Positions 1 to 12,200 of a stretch of DNA of 64,000 nt are shown here, piece by piece. The notes beneath the pieces are model-generated. The model saw nothing but the letters and a program-made list of their open reading frames with translations, was not told the origin of the DNA and did not search any database. The translations under genes were made by a program, and so were the position numbers. Source of the DNA: Pseudoxanthomonas sangjuensis (GTDB lineage Bacteria; Pseudomonadota; Gammaproteobacteria; Xanthomonadales; Xanthomonadaceae); assembly GCF_010211755.1 (NCBI RefSeq), contig NZ_PDWR01000014.1, positions 23,579 to 87,578 of the forward strand. The letters are read 5' to 3'. Position 1 is the first letter of the stretch, and every line of letters begins with the position of its first letter.

Positions 1-528
1 CGCCTGCTCGTGCTCGGCGGCAGCCAGGGCGCGCGCGCGTTGAACGACGCCCTGCCGCGCGTGCTGGCCCAGCTGGGCGATTCCGATATCGAAGTGCGCC
101 ACCAGTGCGGCGAGAAGCTGCGCGCCGAGGCCGACGCGGCCTATGCGCGGGCCGGGGTGAAGGCCAGCGTCGAAAGCTTCATTGCCGACATGGCCGGCGC
201 GTACGCATGGGCCGACCTCGTCGTCTGCCGTTCCGGCGCCTCGACCCTGGCGGAACTGTGCGCGGCCGGCGTCGGCAGCGTGCTGGTGCCGTTCGCCGCG
301 GCGGTCGACGACCACCAGACCCGGAACGCGCAATACCTCGCCGAACACGGCGCGGCGCTGCTGCTGAAGCAGGACGGGCAGCTCGCCGCGAACCTGCAGC
401 CGGTGCTGCGCGAACTGGTTTCCAACCCGGGCAAGCGCCTGGCGATGGCCGAAGCCGCGCGCGCGCTGGCCAAACCCGATGCGGCCGAGCGCATCGCCGA
501 CATCATCCTCCAGGAGTCCGCACCATGA
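1..528 (+). CDS. murG: MurG, UDP-GlcNAc:lipid I GlcNAc transferase (3' part)
   Basis: C-terminal 175 residues of the GT28 enzyme that adds GlcNAc to undecaprenyl-linked lipid I at the inner face of the membrane, giving lipid II. The 5' half lies before the window. The fragment opens with the GGSQGA loop that follows the interdomain linker and contains [15 protein letters not shown], the UDP-GlcNAc binding region of the C-terminal Rossmann domain, followed by the DDHQTRNA segment typical of MurG. The stop codon overlaps the murC start in an ATGA, so the two are translationally coupled in the division and cell-wall cluster. Identification is firm from motifs and context. Confidence 0.95.
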   Translation, partial: RLLVLGGSQGARALNDALPRVLAQLGDSDIEVRHQCGEKLRAEADAAYARAGVKASVESFIADMAGAYAWADLVVCRSGASTLAELCAAGVGSVLVPFAAAVDDHQTRNAQYLAEHGAALLLKQDGQLAANLQPVLRELVSNPGKRLAMAEAARALAKPDAAERIADIILQESAP

Positions 529-1976
529 TGGCCCCCGCGCGCGAGCGCCGCCTGCAGAACACCGGCAACCTCGCCGAGGTCTTCCGGCGCGTGCATTTCG
601 TCGGCATCGGCGGTTCCGGCATGAGCGGCATCGCCGAGGTGCTGTGCACGCTGGGCTACGAGGTCTCCGGTTCGGACAACGCCGACAACGCGACCACGCG
701 CCGCCTCGCGTCGATCGGCGCGCGGGTGATGCGCGGGCACAACGCGGCGAACGTGCTCGGCACCGACTGCGTGGTCGTGTCCAGCGCGATCAAGCCCGAC
801 AACCCGGAACTGATGGAGGCGCGCAGCCAGCGCATCCCGATCGTGCCGCGCGCGGCGATGCTGGCCGAACTGATGCGCTTCCGCCGCGGCATCGCGGTCG
901 CCGGCACCCACGGCAAGACCACCACCACCAGCCTGATCGCGTCGGTGCTCAGCGAAGGCGGCCTCGACCCGACCTACGTGATCGGCGGGCAACTGCTCGC
1001 CGCCGGCGCCAACGCCAAGCTCGGCGGCGGCCAGTGGCTGGTCGCCGAGGCCGACGAAAGCGACGGCAGCTTCCTGCGCCTGAGCCCGCTGATGGCGGTG
1101 ATCACCAACATCGACGCCGACCACCTGGAGAACTACGGCAACGATTTCGCCCGGGTCAAGGCCGCGTTCGCCGAATTCCTGCAGCGCCTGCCGTTCTACG
1201 GACTGGCGGTGCTGTGCATCGACGACCCGGAAGTCGCCGCGCTGGCCGCGGAGACGCCGCGCCACGTGATGAGCTACGGCTTCGCCGGGAACGCCGACGT
1301 CCGCGCCGAGGACGTCGTGCAGGACGGCGCGCGGATGCGCTTCACCCTGCGCCTGCCCGAGGACGTCGGCGTGCCGGTGTCGCTGGCGTTGCCGGGCCGC
1401 CACAACGTGCAGAACGCGCTGGCCGCCGCCGCGATCGGCTGGCAGCTGGGGGTGTCGCCGCAGCACATCGCGGCCGCGCTGGAGAAGTTCGCCGGCGTCG
1501 GCCGCCGCTTCAACGACCTCGGCGAAGTGACCACACCGGGCGGTGCGAAGGTGCGCATCGTCGACGACTACGGCCACCACCCGAAGGAACTGGCGGCGGT
1601 GTTCGCCGCCGCGCGCGGCGGCTGGCCGGACAGGCGCCTCGTGGTCGCGTTCCAGCCGCATCGCTACAGCCGCACCCGCGACCAGTTCGACGCGTTCGCC
1701 GCGGTGCTGTCCGACGTCGACGCCCTGGTGCTCAGCGAAGTCTATCCCGCGGGCGAGGCGCCGATCGCCGGTGCCGACGCGAAGTCGCTGGCGCGTGCGA
1801 TCCGCGCGCGCGGGCGCAACGAACCGGTCGTGGTCGGCAAGGTCGCCGACCTCGCCAGCGTGCTGCCCGACGTGCTGAAGGACGGCGACCTGCTGCTGAT
1901 GATGGGGGCGGGCGACATCGGCCACGTCGCACAGCAGATCGCGGCGCACGGATTCGAAACGGCGGGGCACCAATGA
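525..1976 (+). CDS. murC: MurC, UDP-N-acetylmuramate--L-alanine ligase
   Basis: Cytoplasmic Mur ligase that adds L-alanine to UDP-MurNAc with ATP, the first peptide step of peptidoglycan synthesis. It is 483 residues, usual for the family. The N-terminal Rossmann domain begins with [17 protein letters not shown], the Mur ligase P-loop GTHGKTTT lies near residue 127, and [10 protein letters not shown] marks the C-terminal domain. An open frame extends far upstream, but the start is placed at 525 because that ATG overlaps the murG stop and is preceded by CAGGAG at 511. The gene ends in another ATGA overlap with ddl. Confidence 0.97.
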   Translation: MMAPARERRLQNTGNLAEVFRRVHFVGIGGSGMSGIAEVLCTLGYEVSGSDNADNATTRRLASIGARVMRGHNAANVLGTDCVVVSSAIKPDNPELMEARSQRIPIVPRAAMLAELMRFRRGIAVAGTHGKTTTTSLIASVLSEGGLDPTYVIGGQLLAAGANAKLGGGQWLVAEADESDGSFLRLSPLMAVITNIDADHLENYGNDFARVKAAFAEFLQRLPFYGLAVLCIDDPEVAALAAETPRHVMSYGFAGNADVRAEDVVQDGARMRFTLRLPEDVGVPVSLALPGRHNVQNALAAAAIGWQLGVSPQHIAAALEKFAGVGRRFNDLGEVTTPGGAKVRIVDDYGHHPKELAAVFAAARGGWPDRRLVVAFQPHRYSRTRDQFDAFAAVLSDVDALVLSEVYPAGEAPIAGADAKSLARAIRARGRNEPVVVGKVADLASVLPDVLKDGDLLLMMGAGDIGHVAQQIAAHGFETAGHQ

Positions 1977-2950
1977 GCGAGGCATCCGTGACGAACGCCG
2001 GTTTCCCGCCACTGCGCGTTACCGACCCGAAGGCCTTCGGGCGCGTCGCCGTGCTGCTCGGCGGCGACTCCAGCGAGCGCGAGGTATCGCTGAATTCCGG
2101 GGGCAACGTGCTCGAGGCGCTGCGCGCGCGCGGCGTCGATGCGCACGCGGTCGACGGCATTCCCGCCTTGCTGGAGGAAATCCGCGCCGGCAGGATCGAC
2201 CGCGTCTTCAACATCCTGCATGGCGGCGACGGCGAGAACGGCGTCGTGCAGGGCCTGCTCGACGCGCTGAAGGTCCCGTACACCGGCTCCGGCGTGCTCG
2301 GCAGCGCGCTGACCCTCGACAAGATCCGCACCAAGCAGGTGTGGCTGTCGCTGGGCTTGCCGACGCCGAAGTACAAGCGCCTGGCGAAGGGCGACGACGT
2401 CGATGCGGCGGCGAAGGAAATCGGCCTGCCGCTGATCGTCAAGCCGTCGATGGAAGGCTCCAGCGTCGGCGTGTCGCGGGTGTTCGACGCCGCCGGCCTC
2501 GGCGACGCGGTCGCGCTGGCCGCGCGCTACCCCGGCGAGCTGCTGATGGAGCAGATGGTGGTCGGCGACGAGCTGACCGTCGGCATCCTCGGCGACGTCG
2601 CGCTGCCGTCGATCCGGATCGTGCCCAAGGGCCAGTGGTACGACTACCACGCCAAGTACGTCGCCGAGGACACGCAGTACCTGTGCCCCGGCCTCGATGG
2701 CGGCGACGAAGCCGAAATCCGCCGCCTCTCGCTGGCCGCGTTCCAGGCCGCCGGCTGCAGCGGCTGGGGCCGCGTCGACGTGATGCGCGACCGCGCGACC
2801 GGCGGCTTCTACCTGCTCGAGGTCAACACCGCGCCGGGCATGACCAGCCATTCGCTGGTGCCGAAGGCGGCGGGGCAGGTCGGCGTCGGTTTCGAGGAGC
2901 TGTGCTGGCGGATCCTCGAGCAGACGATGCCGGAGGCGGGCGCGAGATGA
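1973..2950 (+). CDS. ddlB: D-alanine--D-alanine ligase
   Basis: ATP-grasp ligase that makes the D-Ala-D-Ala dipeptide for the MurNAc pentapeptide in the cytoplasm. It is 325 residues. Visible family marks are [16 protein letters not shown] near residue 25, [12 protein letters not shown], the ATP-grasp lid segment with [13 protein letters not shown], and [18 protein letters not shown] near the end, where E and N bind Mg. The start is the ATG in the ATGA overlap with murC, and the end overlaps ftsQ the same way. Position between murC and ftsQ is the ddlB arrangement of proteobacterial dcw clusters. Confidence 0.96.
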   Translation: MSEASVTNAGFPPLRVTDPKAFGRVAVLLGGDSSEREVSLNSGGNVLEALRARGVDAHAVDGIPALLEEIRAGRIDRVFNILHGGDGENGVVQGLLDALKVPYTGSGVLGSALTLDKIRTKQVWLSLGLPTPKYKRLAKGDDVDAAAKEIGLPLIVKPSMEGSSVGVSRVFDAAGLGDAVALAARYPGELLMEQMVVGDELTVGILGDVALPSIRIVPKGQWYDYHAKYVAEDTQYLCPGLDGGDEAEIRRLSLAAFQAAGCSGWGRVDVMRDRATGGFYLLEVNTAPGMTSHSLVPKAAGQVGVGFEELCWRILEQTMPEAGAR

Positions 2951-3690
2951 ACACCGCGCTGCGCCTCTTCGCCTGGCTGCTCGCGATCGCGCTGGTCGCG
3001 CTGCCGGTCGTGGCCGTGGTCAACGGCTGGGTCGGCGCCGAGCGCTGGCCGCTGACCCGGCTGCGCGTGCACGGCGAACTCGAGCGCGTCGATGCCGCGC
3101 AGCTGCGCGCGGCGGTGCTGCCGCATGCGCGGCGCGGCTTCTTCGCCGTGCGCCTGCAGGACGCGCAGGACGCGGTGCAGAAGCTGCCGTGGGTCGAGCG
3201 CGCGGAGGTGCGCAAGCGCTGGCCGGACGTGCTCGAGGTCAGCATCGTCGAGCACCGTCCGTTCGCGCGCTGGGGCAAGGACAAGCTGCTGTCGGAAAGC
3301 GGGAGCCTGTTCCCGCTGCCCGCGGGCCTGCCGGTCGCCGGGCTGCCGCAACTCGGCGGGCCGGATTCGCGCGCGCGGGAAGTGGTCGCGCTGTACAACG
3401 AATCGAAGCGGCTGTTCGCGCCGCTCGGCCTGGAGGTGCGCGCGCTGGCGATGGACGCGCGCGGCAGCTGGTCGCTCGAACTCGACAACGGCGCCGAGGT
3501 CGTGATCGGCCGCGCCGACGCGCGGCCGCGCCTGGCGCGCTTCGCGCGGATGCTGCCGCAGCTGCTGTCGCGGCATCCGCAGCCGCTGAAGCGCGCCGAC
3601 CTCCGCTACACGAATGGATTCGCGCTCAGTTGGGGCGCGGCCGCACCGCAATCGAACGCGTCGCAACCGGCGCAGGCAAGCATGGCATGA
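2947..3690 (+). CDS. ftsQ: FtsQ, divisome POTRA protein
   Basis: Bitopic inner-membrane division protein that bridges early cytoplasmic and late periplasmic divisome parts (FtsQLB complex). It is 247 residues: a short cytoplasmic tail, one transmembrane segment at about residues 7-25 ([19 protein letters not shown]), then a POTRA domain beginning with [10 protein letters not shown] and containing [21 protein letters not shown], followed by the beta domain. Its start overlaps the ddlB stop and its stop overlaps the ftsA start. Sequence conservation is modest in this family, so the call rests on architecture plus position. Confidence 0.93.
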   Translation: MNTALRLFAWLLAIALVALPVVAVVNGWVGAERWPLTRLRVHGELERVDAAQLRAAVLPHARRGFFAVRLQDAQDAVQKLPWVERAEVRKRWPDVLEVSIVEHRPFARWGKDKLLSESGSLFPLPAGLPVAGLPQLGGPDSRAREVVALYNESKRLFAPLGLEVRALAMDARGSWSLELDNGAEVVIGRADARPRLARFARMLPQLLSRHPQPLKRADLRYTNGFALSWGAAAPQSNASQPAQASMA

Positions 3691-4922
3691 ACAGAAAAGG
3701 CGACAAATCGCTGATCGTCGGGCTCGACATCGGCACTTCCAAGGTCACCGCGCTGGTCGGCGAGTACTCGCCGGGCAACCCGATCGAGGTGATCGGCATC
3801 GGCACGCACGAATCGCGCGGACTCAAGCGCGGCGTGGTGGTCGACATCGAATCGACCGTGCAGTCGATCCAGCGCGCGGTCGAGGAGGCCGAGCTGATGG
3901 CCGGCTGCGAGATCCGCAGCGTCTACGCGTCGATCTCCGGCAACCACGTGCAGTGCAAGAATTCGCCCGGCATCGTCCCGATCCGCGACGGCGAGGTGAC
4001 CTGGAACGACCTCGACCGCGTGCTCGAGGCGGCGAAGGCGGTGGCCATCCCGGCCGACCAGCGCATCCTGCACGCGATCCCGCGCGAGTACGTGCTCGAC
4101 GATTCGCAGGAGGGCATCCGCAACCCGGTCGGCATGACCGGCGTGCGCCTGGAGGTGCACGCGCACCTGGTGGTCTGCGCGCAGTCGGCCGCGGCCAACA
4201 TCAGCAAGTGCGTGCAGAAGTGCGGCCTGCAGATCGACGACCTGATCCTGTCGTCGCTGGCCTCCAGCGTCGCGGTGCTGACCAGCGACGAGCGCGAGCT
4301 CGGCGTGGTGCTGGTCGACCTCGGCGCCGGCACCACCGACATCGCGGTGTTCGTGCAGGGCGCGATCTGCCACACCGCGTCGCTGCCGATCGCCGGCGAC
4401 CACGTCACCAACGACATCGCGCACATGCTGCGCACGCCCACGCCCGAGGCCGAACAGATCAAGGTCCGCTACGCCTGCGCGCTGGCGCAACTGGCCACGG
4501 CCGAGGAAAGCATCCAGGTGCCCAGCGTCGGCGACCGCCCGCCGCGGCGGCTGCCGCGGCATTCGCTGGCGCAGGCGGTACAGGGCCGCTACGAGGAGAT
4601 CTTCGAGATGGTGCAGGCCGAACTGCGCCGCTCCGGCTTCGAGGAGCTGGTCCGCGCCGGCATGGTGCTGACCGGCGGCGCCTCGAAGATGGAGGGCGTG
4701 GTCGAACTGGCCGAAGAGATGCTGCAGATGCCGGTGCGCGTGGGCATCCCGCAGCACGTCACCGGCCTCGGCGAAGTGGTCGGCAACCCGGTGCATGCCA
4801 CCGGCGTGGGCCTGCTGCTGATGGGCAGCCAGATCGAGCACCCGCGGCGGCCGTCGCTGCCGACCGGCAGGGCCGGCAGCTTGTTCAAGAAATTGAAGAA
4901 CTGGTACCGCGGCGAGTTCTAG
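3687..4922 (+). CDS. ftsA: FtsA, actin-like Z-ring membrane anchor
   Basis: Actin-fold ATPase that tethers FtsZ filaments to the membrane and recruits later divisome proteins. It is 411 residues. The phosphate 1 motif LIVGLDIGTSKVTALVGE is at the N terminus, VLVDLGAGTTDIAVF is the phosphate 2 motif, and VLTGGASKMEGV is the adenosine motif. The last residues, GSLFKKLKNWYRGEF, form the amphipathic membrane-targeting helix. The start overlaps the ftsQ stop in ATGA. A 115-bp gap to ftsZ follows, so ftsZ may have extra transcription from its own upstream region. Confidence 0.97.
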   Translation: MNRKGDKSLIVGLDIGTSKVTALVGEYSPGNPIEVIGIGTHESRGLKRGVVVDIESTVQSIQRAVEEAELMAGCEIRSVYASISGNHVQCKNSPGIVPIRDGEVTWNDLDRVLEAAKAVAIPADQRILHAIPREYVLDDSQEGIRNPVGMTGVRLEVHAHLVVCAQSAAANISKCVQKCGLQIDDLILSSLASSVAVLTSDERELGVVLVDLGAGTTDIAVFVQGAICHTASLPIAGDHVTNDIAHMLRTPTPEAEQIKVRYACALAQLATAEESIQVPSVGDRPPRRLPRHSLAQAVQGRYEEIFEMVQAELRRSGFEELVRAGMVLTGGASKMEGVVELAEEMLQMPVRVGIPQHVTGLGEVVGNPVHATGVGLLLMGSQIEHPRRPSLPTGRAGSLFKKLKNWYRGEF

Positions 4923-5037
4923 GCCGCGCGGTTCGGTTTTCCCGTCCGCGAAGGCGCGGACGGGCGCAGGCAGGAAGAGGCAGTGCATTTGCAACACCCC
5001 GAGCAACACAACCTATAACTAAATGAGGACTACGGAC

Positions 5038-6285
5038 ATGGCGCATTTCGAACTGGTTGAAAAAATGGCTCCGAACGCGGTGATCAAGGTCATCGGCGTC
5101 GGCGGCGGCGGCGGCAACGCGGTCGCGCACATGGTCAGCAGCAGCGTGGAGGGCGTGGAGTTCATCACCGCCAATACCGACGCGCAGGCGATCAAGAACT
5201 GCGGCGCCAAGCTGCAGCTGCAGCTCGGCGGCAACGTCACCAAGGGCCTGGGCGCGGGCGCGAACCCGGAAGTCGGCCGCCAGGCCGCGCTCGAGGACCG
5301 CGAGCGGATCATCGAGGCGCTGGACGGCGCCGACATGGTGTTCATCACCGCCGGCATGGGCGGCGGCACCGGCACCGGTGCGGCGCCGGTCGTGGCGCAG
5401 CTGGCCAAGGAGATGGGCGTGCTGACCGTCGCGGTCGTGACCAAGCCGTTCCCGTTCGAGGGCCGCCGGCGCATGCAGGTGGCGCTGAAGGGCATCGAGG
5501 AACTGAGCCACCACTGCGACTCGCTGATCACCATCCCGAACGAGAAGCTGATCACCGTGCTCGGCCGCAACGCGACGATGATCCAGGCCTTCCGCGCCGC
5601 CAACGACGTGCTGCTCGGCGCGGTGCAGGGCATCGCCGACCTGATCGTGCGCCCGGGCCTGATCAACGTCGACTTCGCCGACGTGCGCACCGTGATGAGC
5701 GAAATGGGCCTGGCGATGATGGGCACCGGCCACGCCCGCGGCGACGACCGTGCGCAGGCCGCGGCCGAGGCGGCGATCCAGAACCCGCTGCTCGACGACG
5801 TCAACCTGTCCGGCGCCAACGGCATCCTGGTCAACATCACCGCCGGCCCGGACTTCACCATGGCCGAGTTCGACGAAGTGGGCCGCACCATCGAGGGCTT
5901 CGCTTCCGAGGACGCGACCGTGGTCGTCGGCACCGTGCTCGACCCGGACATGCAGGACGAAGTGCGCGTGACCGTGGTCGCCACCGGCCTGAACCGCGCC
6001 GCGGCGCGCCAGCCGGTCACCCGCGTGGGCGGCGGCGAGCGCGCCGACTTCGGCGGCAGCTTCCGCGAGCCGATGCGCGCGCCGATCAAGCTGGTCCGCG
6101 ACGCCACCACCGGCCTGGCGGTGGACGCCTACGCGCCGGCAGCGGCCGACCCGGTGCAGAGCGCGGTCGGCGGCCTCGGCCTGCGTCGCGCCGCCGCGGA
6201 ACCGGCGACCACGCCGACCGCGGACCTGCCGCCGATGGGCGACTACCTGGACATCCCGGCTTTCCTGCGCCGCCAGGCGGACTGA
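5038..6285 (+). CDS. ftsZ: FtsZ, tubulin-like division GTPase
   Basis: Polymerising GTPase that forms the Z ring. It is 415 residues. The GTP-binding tubulin signature [14 protein letters not shown] lies near residue 105, NADMV-type T7 loop equivalents follow ([11 protein letters not shown]), and the C-terminal conserved peptide is [14 protein letters not shown], the docking site for FtsA and ZipA. The start is ATG 5038, giving [10 protein letters not shown], because TGAGGA at 5024 lies about 8 bp before it. An in-frame ATG at 5023 overlaps that ribosome binding site and is less likely. A terminator follows at 6355. Confidence 0.97.
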   Translation: MAHFELVEKMAPNAVIKVIGVGGGGGNAVAHMVSSSVEGVEFITANTDAQAIKNCGAKLQLQLGGNVTKGLGAGANPEVGRQAALEDRERIIEALDGADMVFITAGMGGGTGTGAAPVVAQLAKEMGVLTVAVVTKPFPFEGRRRMQVALKGIEELSHHCDSLITIPNEKLITVLGRNATMIQAFRAANDVLLGAVQGIADLIVRPGLINVDFADVRTVMSEMGLAMMGTGHARGDDRAQAAAEAAIQNPLLDDVNLSGANGILVNITAGPDFTMAEFDEVGRTIEGFASEDATVVVGTVLDPDMQDEVRVTVVATGLNRAAARQPVTRVGGGERADFGGSFREPMRAPIKLVRDATTGLAVDAYAPAAADPVQSAVGGLGLRRAAAEPATTPTADLPPMGDYLDIPAFLRRQAD

Positions 6286-6305
6286 GGCGGGCGCAAGTGT
6301 GGCAA

Positions 6306-6331
6306 CCCTCTTCCCGCCCGCGGGAAGAGGG
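6306..6331. repeat. 12-bp perfect inverted repeat after ftsZ
   Basis: Arms of 12 bp (CCCTCTTCCCGC and its complement) separated by two bases, 21 bp after the ftsZ stop. No T-run follows, so by itself it is not a classical terminator. Its sequence resembles hairpins at 35507, 35573 and 50819, all with the core CTCCCGC/GCGGGAG or CTTCCCGC/GCGGGAAG, suggesting a dispersed short palindrome family in this genome. Confidence 0.6.
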
Positions 6332-6354
6332 AGGAAGATCCATGTCCCGACTTG

Positions 6355-6384
6355 CTGCCGGGCCGATACGGCCCGGCAGGTTTT
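6355..6384 (+). terminator. Rho-independent terminator of the division cluster
   Basis: An 11-bp perfect stem (CTGCCGGGCCG, loop ATA, complement) ends at 6379 and is followed by GTTTT. It lies 70 bp after ftsZ and before the lpxC promoter, so it should separate the two transcription units. Confidence 0.8.
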
Positions 6385-6449
6385 CGCGACTTCCCGCCAT
6401 GGCGGCCCCCGACCTGAACGGCCACGCTGGCGGCCTCGTTTCACTGCTG

Positions 6450-6497
6450 GAACGATGTGATTATTCCGTTAAGATTCATCGTTCTGCGTGCTATTCT
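6450..6497 (+). promoter_or_regulatory. lpxC promoter with flanking inverted repeat
   Basis: TTAAGA (6469-6474) and TATTCT (6492-6497) are spaced 17 bp apart, a good sigma70-type match, in a locally AT-rich patch about 40 bp before lpxC. An 8-bp inverted repeat, GAACGATG at 6450-6457 and CATCGTTC at 6477-6484, surrounds the -35 box, the second arm lying in the spacer. It could be an operator, but no regulator is identified. The predicted leader is about 33 nt. Confidence 0.6.
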
Positions 6498-6536
6498 CGC
6501 GCCCGAATCCGAGCTTCCAGGCCCCTCCCTCCACCG

Positions 6537-7451
6537 ATGTCCCAGCAGCGCACCCTGAAGAACGTGATCCGCGCCACCGGCGTGGGATTGCACAGCGGCG
6601 AAAAGGTCTTCATGACCTTGCGCCCGGCGCCTGTGAACACCGGTATCGTTTTCCGCCGCATCGACCTCGATCCGGTGGTCGAGTTGCGCGCCGACGGCAC
6701 CCTGGTCACCGAAACCACGTTGTGCACCGGCCTCAGCCGCGACGGGGTCAAGGTGCTCACCGTCGAACACCTGATGTCGGCGCTGGCCGGCCTCGGCGTC
6801 GACAACGTCTACGTCGAACTGTCGTCGGCCGAGCTGCCGATCATGGACGGTTCCGCCGCGCCGTTCGTGTTCCTGCTGCAGTCCGCCGGCGTCGTCGAAC
6901 AGGGCGCGCCGAAGCGCTTCATCCGCGTCACCAGGCCGGTCGAGGTGCGCGACGGCGACAAGATCGCGCGCTTCGAGCCGCACGACGGCTTCCGCCTCGG
7001 CTTCACCGTGCAGTTCGACCACCCGGCGATCCCGGCGGCGCAGTCGCGCGCCGAAGTCGAGTTCTCGACCGCGGCCTACATCAAGGAAGTCTCGCGCGCG
7101 CGCACCTTCGGCTTCATGCGCGACCTCGAATACATGCGCGAGCGCAACCTCGGCCTCGGCGGCTCGATGGACAACGCGATCGTGCTCGACGAGTTCCGCG
7201 TGCTCAACGACGACGGCCTGCGCTACGCCGACGAATTCGTGCGCCACAAGATCCTCGACGCGATCGGCGACCTGTACCTGGCTGGGCATCCCATCCTGGG
7301 CGCCTACGAGGGCTACAAGTCCGGCCACGCGCTCAACAACAAGCTGGTGCGCGCCCTGCTGGCCGAGACCTCGGCCTGGGAAGAGGTCAGCTTCGACGAT
7401 GCCTCCGGCGCCACGCCGGTCGCCTACGGCACCCCCGCGCTGGCGGGCTGA
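6537..7451 (+). CDS. lpxC: LpxC, UDP-3-O-acyl-N-acetylglucosamine deacetylase
   Basis: Zinc hydrolase catalysing the committed step of lipid A synthesis in the cytoplasm. It is 304 residues, full length. The zinc ligands are visible as the His in [11 protein letters not shown] (near residue 78) and the His and Asp in [16 protein letters not shown] (near residues 238-242). The C-terminal [13 protein letters not shown] segment is also typical. The start ATG gives [21 protein letters not shown]. An in-frame open stretch upstream reaches 6297 but lacks family similarity. The gene is convergent with dciA. Confidence 0.97.
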   Translation: MSQQRTLKNVIRATGVGLHSGEKVFMTLRPAPVNTGIVFRRIDLDPVVELRADGTLVTETTLCTGLSRDGVKVLTVEHLMSALAGLGVDNVYVELSSAELPIMDGSAAPFVFLLQSAGVVEQGAPKRFIRVTRPVEVRDGDKIARFEPHDGFRLGFTVQFDHPAIPAAQSRAEVEFSTAAYIKEVSRARTFGFMRDLEYMRERNLGLGGSMDNAIVLDEFRVLNDDGLRYADEFVRHKILDAIGDLYLAGHPILGAYEGYKSGHALNNKLVRALLAETSAWEEVSFDDASGATPVAYGTPALAG

Positions 7452-7664
7452 GTCCGCCCCATCCGGCGGCCCGGCCCTCGTTCGTGACGGGTTTGGCGCT
7501 TGGGGTGCGATCCGCGAACCCTCCCCCGGTCGACCGGTTTGGCACTTGTCCGAACTGTGAATCCGGCAGCCGGCCAGTCAGCTTCCTTAACTTAAAACTA
7601 ACGAATACCTAACGATTGCCGCCGGTTTCGCCGGTAACATCGCGGCGGTCCCGGCAACCGCTTT

Positions 7665-8132
7665 TCACCTGCGGCGGCCGGAAGACCGTGGAGTGGTATT
7701 CGGTCCCGCGGAGTCGGGATCGTCCAGGGAAGCCAGGGCGGCCTGCAGCGCCTCGCGCGAGGCGGCCGACATGGGCAATACGTTGCGCACCGACGCCGCG
7801 CCCGGGGTTGCCGGCACGGTGCCGATCTTGGCGGTCGCTTCGGTGACGGCCAACCCGATGGATTGGGCAAGGTTGACGAGTACGGGGGCGACGAGGCGCA
7901 GTTTGGCCCGCCATACCGGGGAATCGACCAGAAAAACGAGTCTGCCGTTCGCGACGTTGGCCAGCCGGCAATGGTTGGCCAATTCGGGCGGCAGGCAGGG
8001 GCGAAGTTGCTGTTCCAGCGCGTCCAGCCACAGGGCACGGCGCACCGGATCGGAAGTAGCCCCCGACAGCGCGGCCTGCAGGGCCGGGGTTGGGGTCGAC
8101 GAACGATGCGGATGGGACTTCGAATCTGACAT
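7665..8132 (-). CDS. dciA: DciA-like DUF721 protein (replicative helicase operator)
   Basis: 155-residue DUF721 protein. Members characterised in Pseudomonas and related bacteria (DciA) bind DNA and the DnaB helicase and take the place of DnaC-type loaders. The KH-like core is seen as LANHCRLANVANGRLVFLVD followed by WRAKLRLVAPVLVN. The N terminus is short and polar and the C terminus is likely disordered. Location between lpxC and the M23/secA block is the same as described for dciA in pseudomonads. Its start codon lies 7 bp from the divergent M23 start, so its promoter must lie inside that gene or overlap its control region. Confidence 0.85.
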   Translation of the reverse strand: MSDSKSHPHRSSTPTPALQAALSGATSDPVRRALWLDALEQQLRPCLPPELANHCRLANVANGRLVFLVDSPVWRAKLRLVAPVLVNLAQSIGLAVTEATAKIGTVPATPGAASVRNVLPMSAASREALQAALASLDDPDSAGPNTTPRSSGRRR

Positions 8133-8139
8133 CGGACCT

Positions 8140-9093
8140 ATGACCTTTCAAACCATCGTAAACAATTCCCGGACCCGCTTGGCGCATTGCAAGGCCGAAC
8201 TTTCCTACCGGGTCCGCTACGCCCTGCATTACCGTCCGTTCGCCAGCATCGCCGTGCTGCTGGCCGTCGGCGTGGTCGCCGGCGTCGGCACGCGCAGTGC
8301 GCTGGGCATGGGCCAGGTCTGGCTGCTGCAGGCCAAGGCCGCCAAGCAGCAGGCCGAGCTGGAACGCGTGCGCGAAGGCGCGCAGCAGGAAATCAACGCG
8401 CTGGCCGCGCGCCTGGGCGAGCTGCAGGCGCAGGCCAACCGCCTCAATGCGCTGGGCGAGCGCCTGACCCGCATGGGCCAGCTGGAGGACGGCGAATTCG
8501 ACTTCGAGGAGCCGGTCGGCATCGGCGGCGGCGACAGCGACGAAGTCCACGACATGTCGCCGACCGAACTGAACCGCCAGCTCGCCCAGCTCGAGCAGGG
8601 CTACGCAACGTCGGACAAGCAGCTGTCGGTGCTCGAGGCGCTGCTGTTCAACCGCCAGCTGGACCGCAACGCGGTGCCGTCGGGCGCGCCGGTCAACAGC
8701 TACGTCACCTCGGGCTTCGGCGGCCGCGCCGATCCGTTCGGCCGCGGCGGCCAGTTCCACAAGGGCATCGATTTCAAGGCCTCGGTCGGCGACCCGGTGC
8801 GCGCGGTGGCCGACGGCGTGGTCAGCTTCGCCGGGGTCAAGGGCGGCTACGGCAACGCGGTCGAAGTCGACCACGGCAACGGTTACGTGACCCGCTACGC
8901 GCACAACTCGCGGCTGAGCGTGAAGGTCGGCGACCTGGTCCACGTCGGCGACGAAGTGGCCAAGGCCGGCTCCACCGGCCGCTCCACCGGCGCGCACGTG
9001 CACTTCGAGGTCTGGGAGAACGGCCGCGTGGTCAACCCGCGCAAGTTCCTCGGCAACGGCCCGACCCCGGTCGGCGTGGTGAAGCGGGGTTGA
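8140..9093 (+). CDS. M23 family metallopeptidase, membrane-anchored
   Basis: 317-residue predicted peptidoglycan endopeptidase or activator. One transmembrane segment is at about 34-51 (FASIAVLLAVGVVAGVG), then a coiled coil rich in Ala, Gln and Glu to about residue 115, then an acidic linker, then the LytM/M23 domain. The zinc site is intact: HKGIDF near residue 207 with the H-x3-D pair, and HVHFEVW near residue 286. Intact ligands suggest an active enzyme in the periplasm, unlike degenerate EnvC/NlpD-type activators. The cut site is not known. It precedes secA, with a hairpin between. Confidence 0.88.
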   Translation: MTFQTIVNNSRTRLAHCKAELSYRVRYALHYRPFASIAVLLAVGVVAGVGTRSALGMGQVWLLQAKAAKQQAELERVREGAQQEINALAARLGELQAQANRLNALGERLTRMGQLEDGEFDFEEPVGIGGGDSDEVHDMSPTELNRQLAQLEQGYATSDKQLSVLEALLFNRQLDRNAVPSGAPVNSYVTSGFGGRADPFGRGGQFHKGIDFKASVGDPVRAVADGVVSFAGVKGGYGNAVEVDHGNGYVTRYAHNSRLSVKVGDLVHVGDEVAKAGSTGRSTGAHVHFEVWENGRVVNPRKFLGNGPTPVGVVKRG

Positions 9094-9134
9094 TGCGCAA
9101 CGGACGGGTTGATTCCCGGCCCGTCGTCCCAAGC

Positions 9135-9182
9135 TACAATAAGCAGTTGCCAGACAGGGCGCCTCGCGCCCTGTTCTGTTTT
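9135..9182 (+). promoter_or_regulatory. secA leader: -10 box and terminator-like hairpin
   Basis: TACAAT at 9135-9140 is a good -10 hexamer, though no well-spaced -35 is seen. Fourteen bases on, at 9154-9174, is a perfect 9-bp stem (ACAGGGCGC, loop CTC) followed by TCTGTTTT. It could simply terminate the M23 transcript, or act as an attenuator within the short secA leader. The secA ATG is 60 bp beyond the hairpin. Confidence 0.5.
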
Positions 9183-9233
9183 GGGGGCGGGTTCATGGCC
9201 CGCCCGCCGCTCCTTTCCAACCGGTTCCCGTAA

Positions 9234-11963
<2,730 letters not shown>

Positions 11964-12200
11964 GAATGGCCTGCCTGCGCGGCATTGCCGTGCGGGCCAT
12001 TCCATTCGAACGCCCGGCGCGCTGCGCCGGACCGGGCAAGCACAGACCCGATATGACCCGACATCGCCCCCGCCAGCCGGGGGCGATGTCGTTCCAGCCC
12101 CTTGGAATCGTGGCGCGCTCCAGCGTGGCGGCGCAGGAACCGGGTGCGCGTCACACTCGCACGATTGCACCCGTAACCGACTTCCCGGCAAGCTAGCCGC

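Noticed and set aside
141..2012. A 600-codon open frame antisense to murC
   Set aside because: Long antisense frames are expected in GC-rich coding DNA; the product is Arg/Ala/Val-rich low complexity and overlaps an unmistakable gene.
9154..9174. SecM-type arrest peptide control of secA
   Set aside because: No small exported reading frame precedes secA; only a hairpin and the M23 gene are seen.
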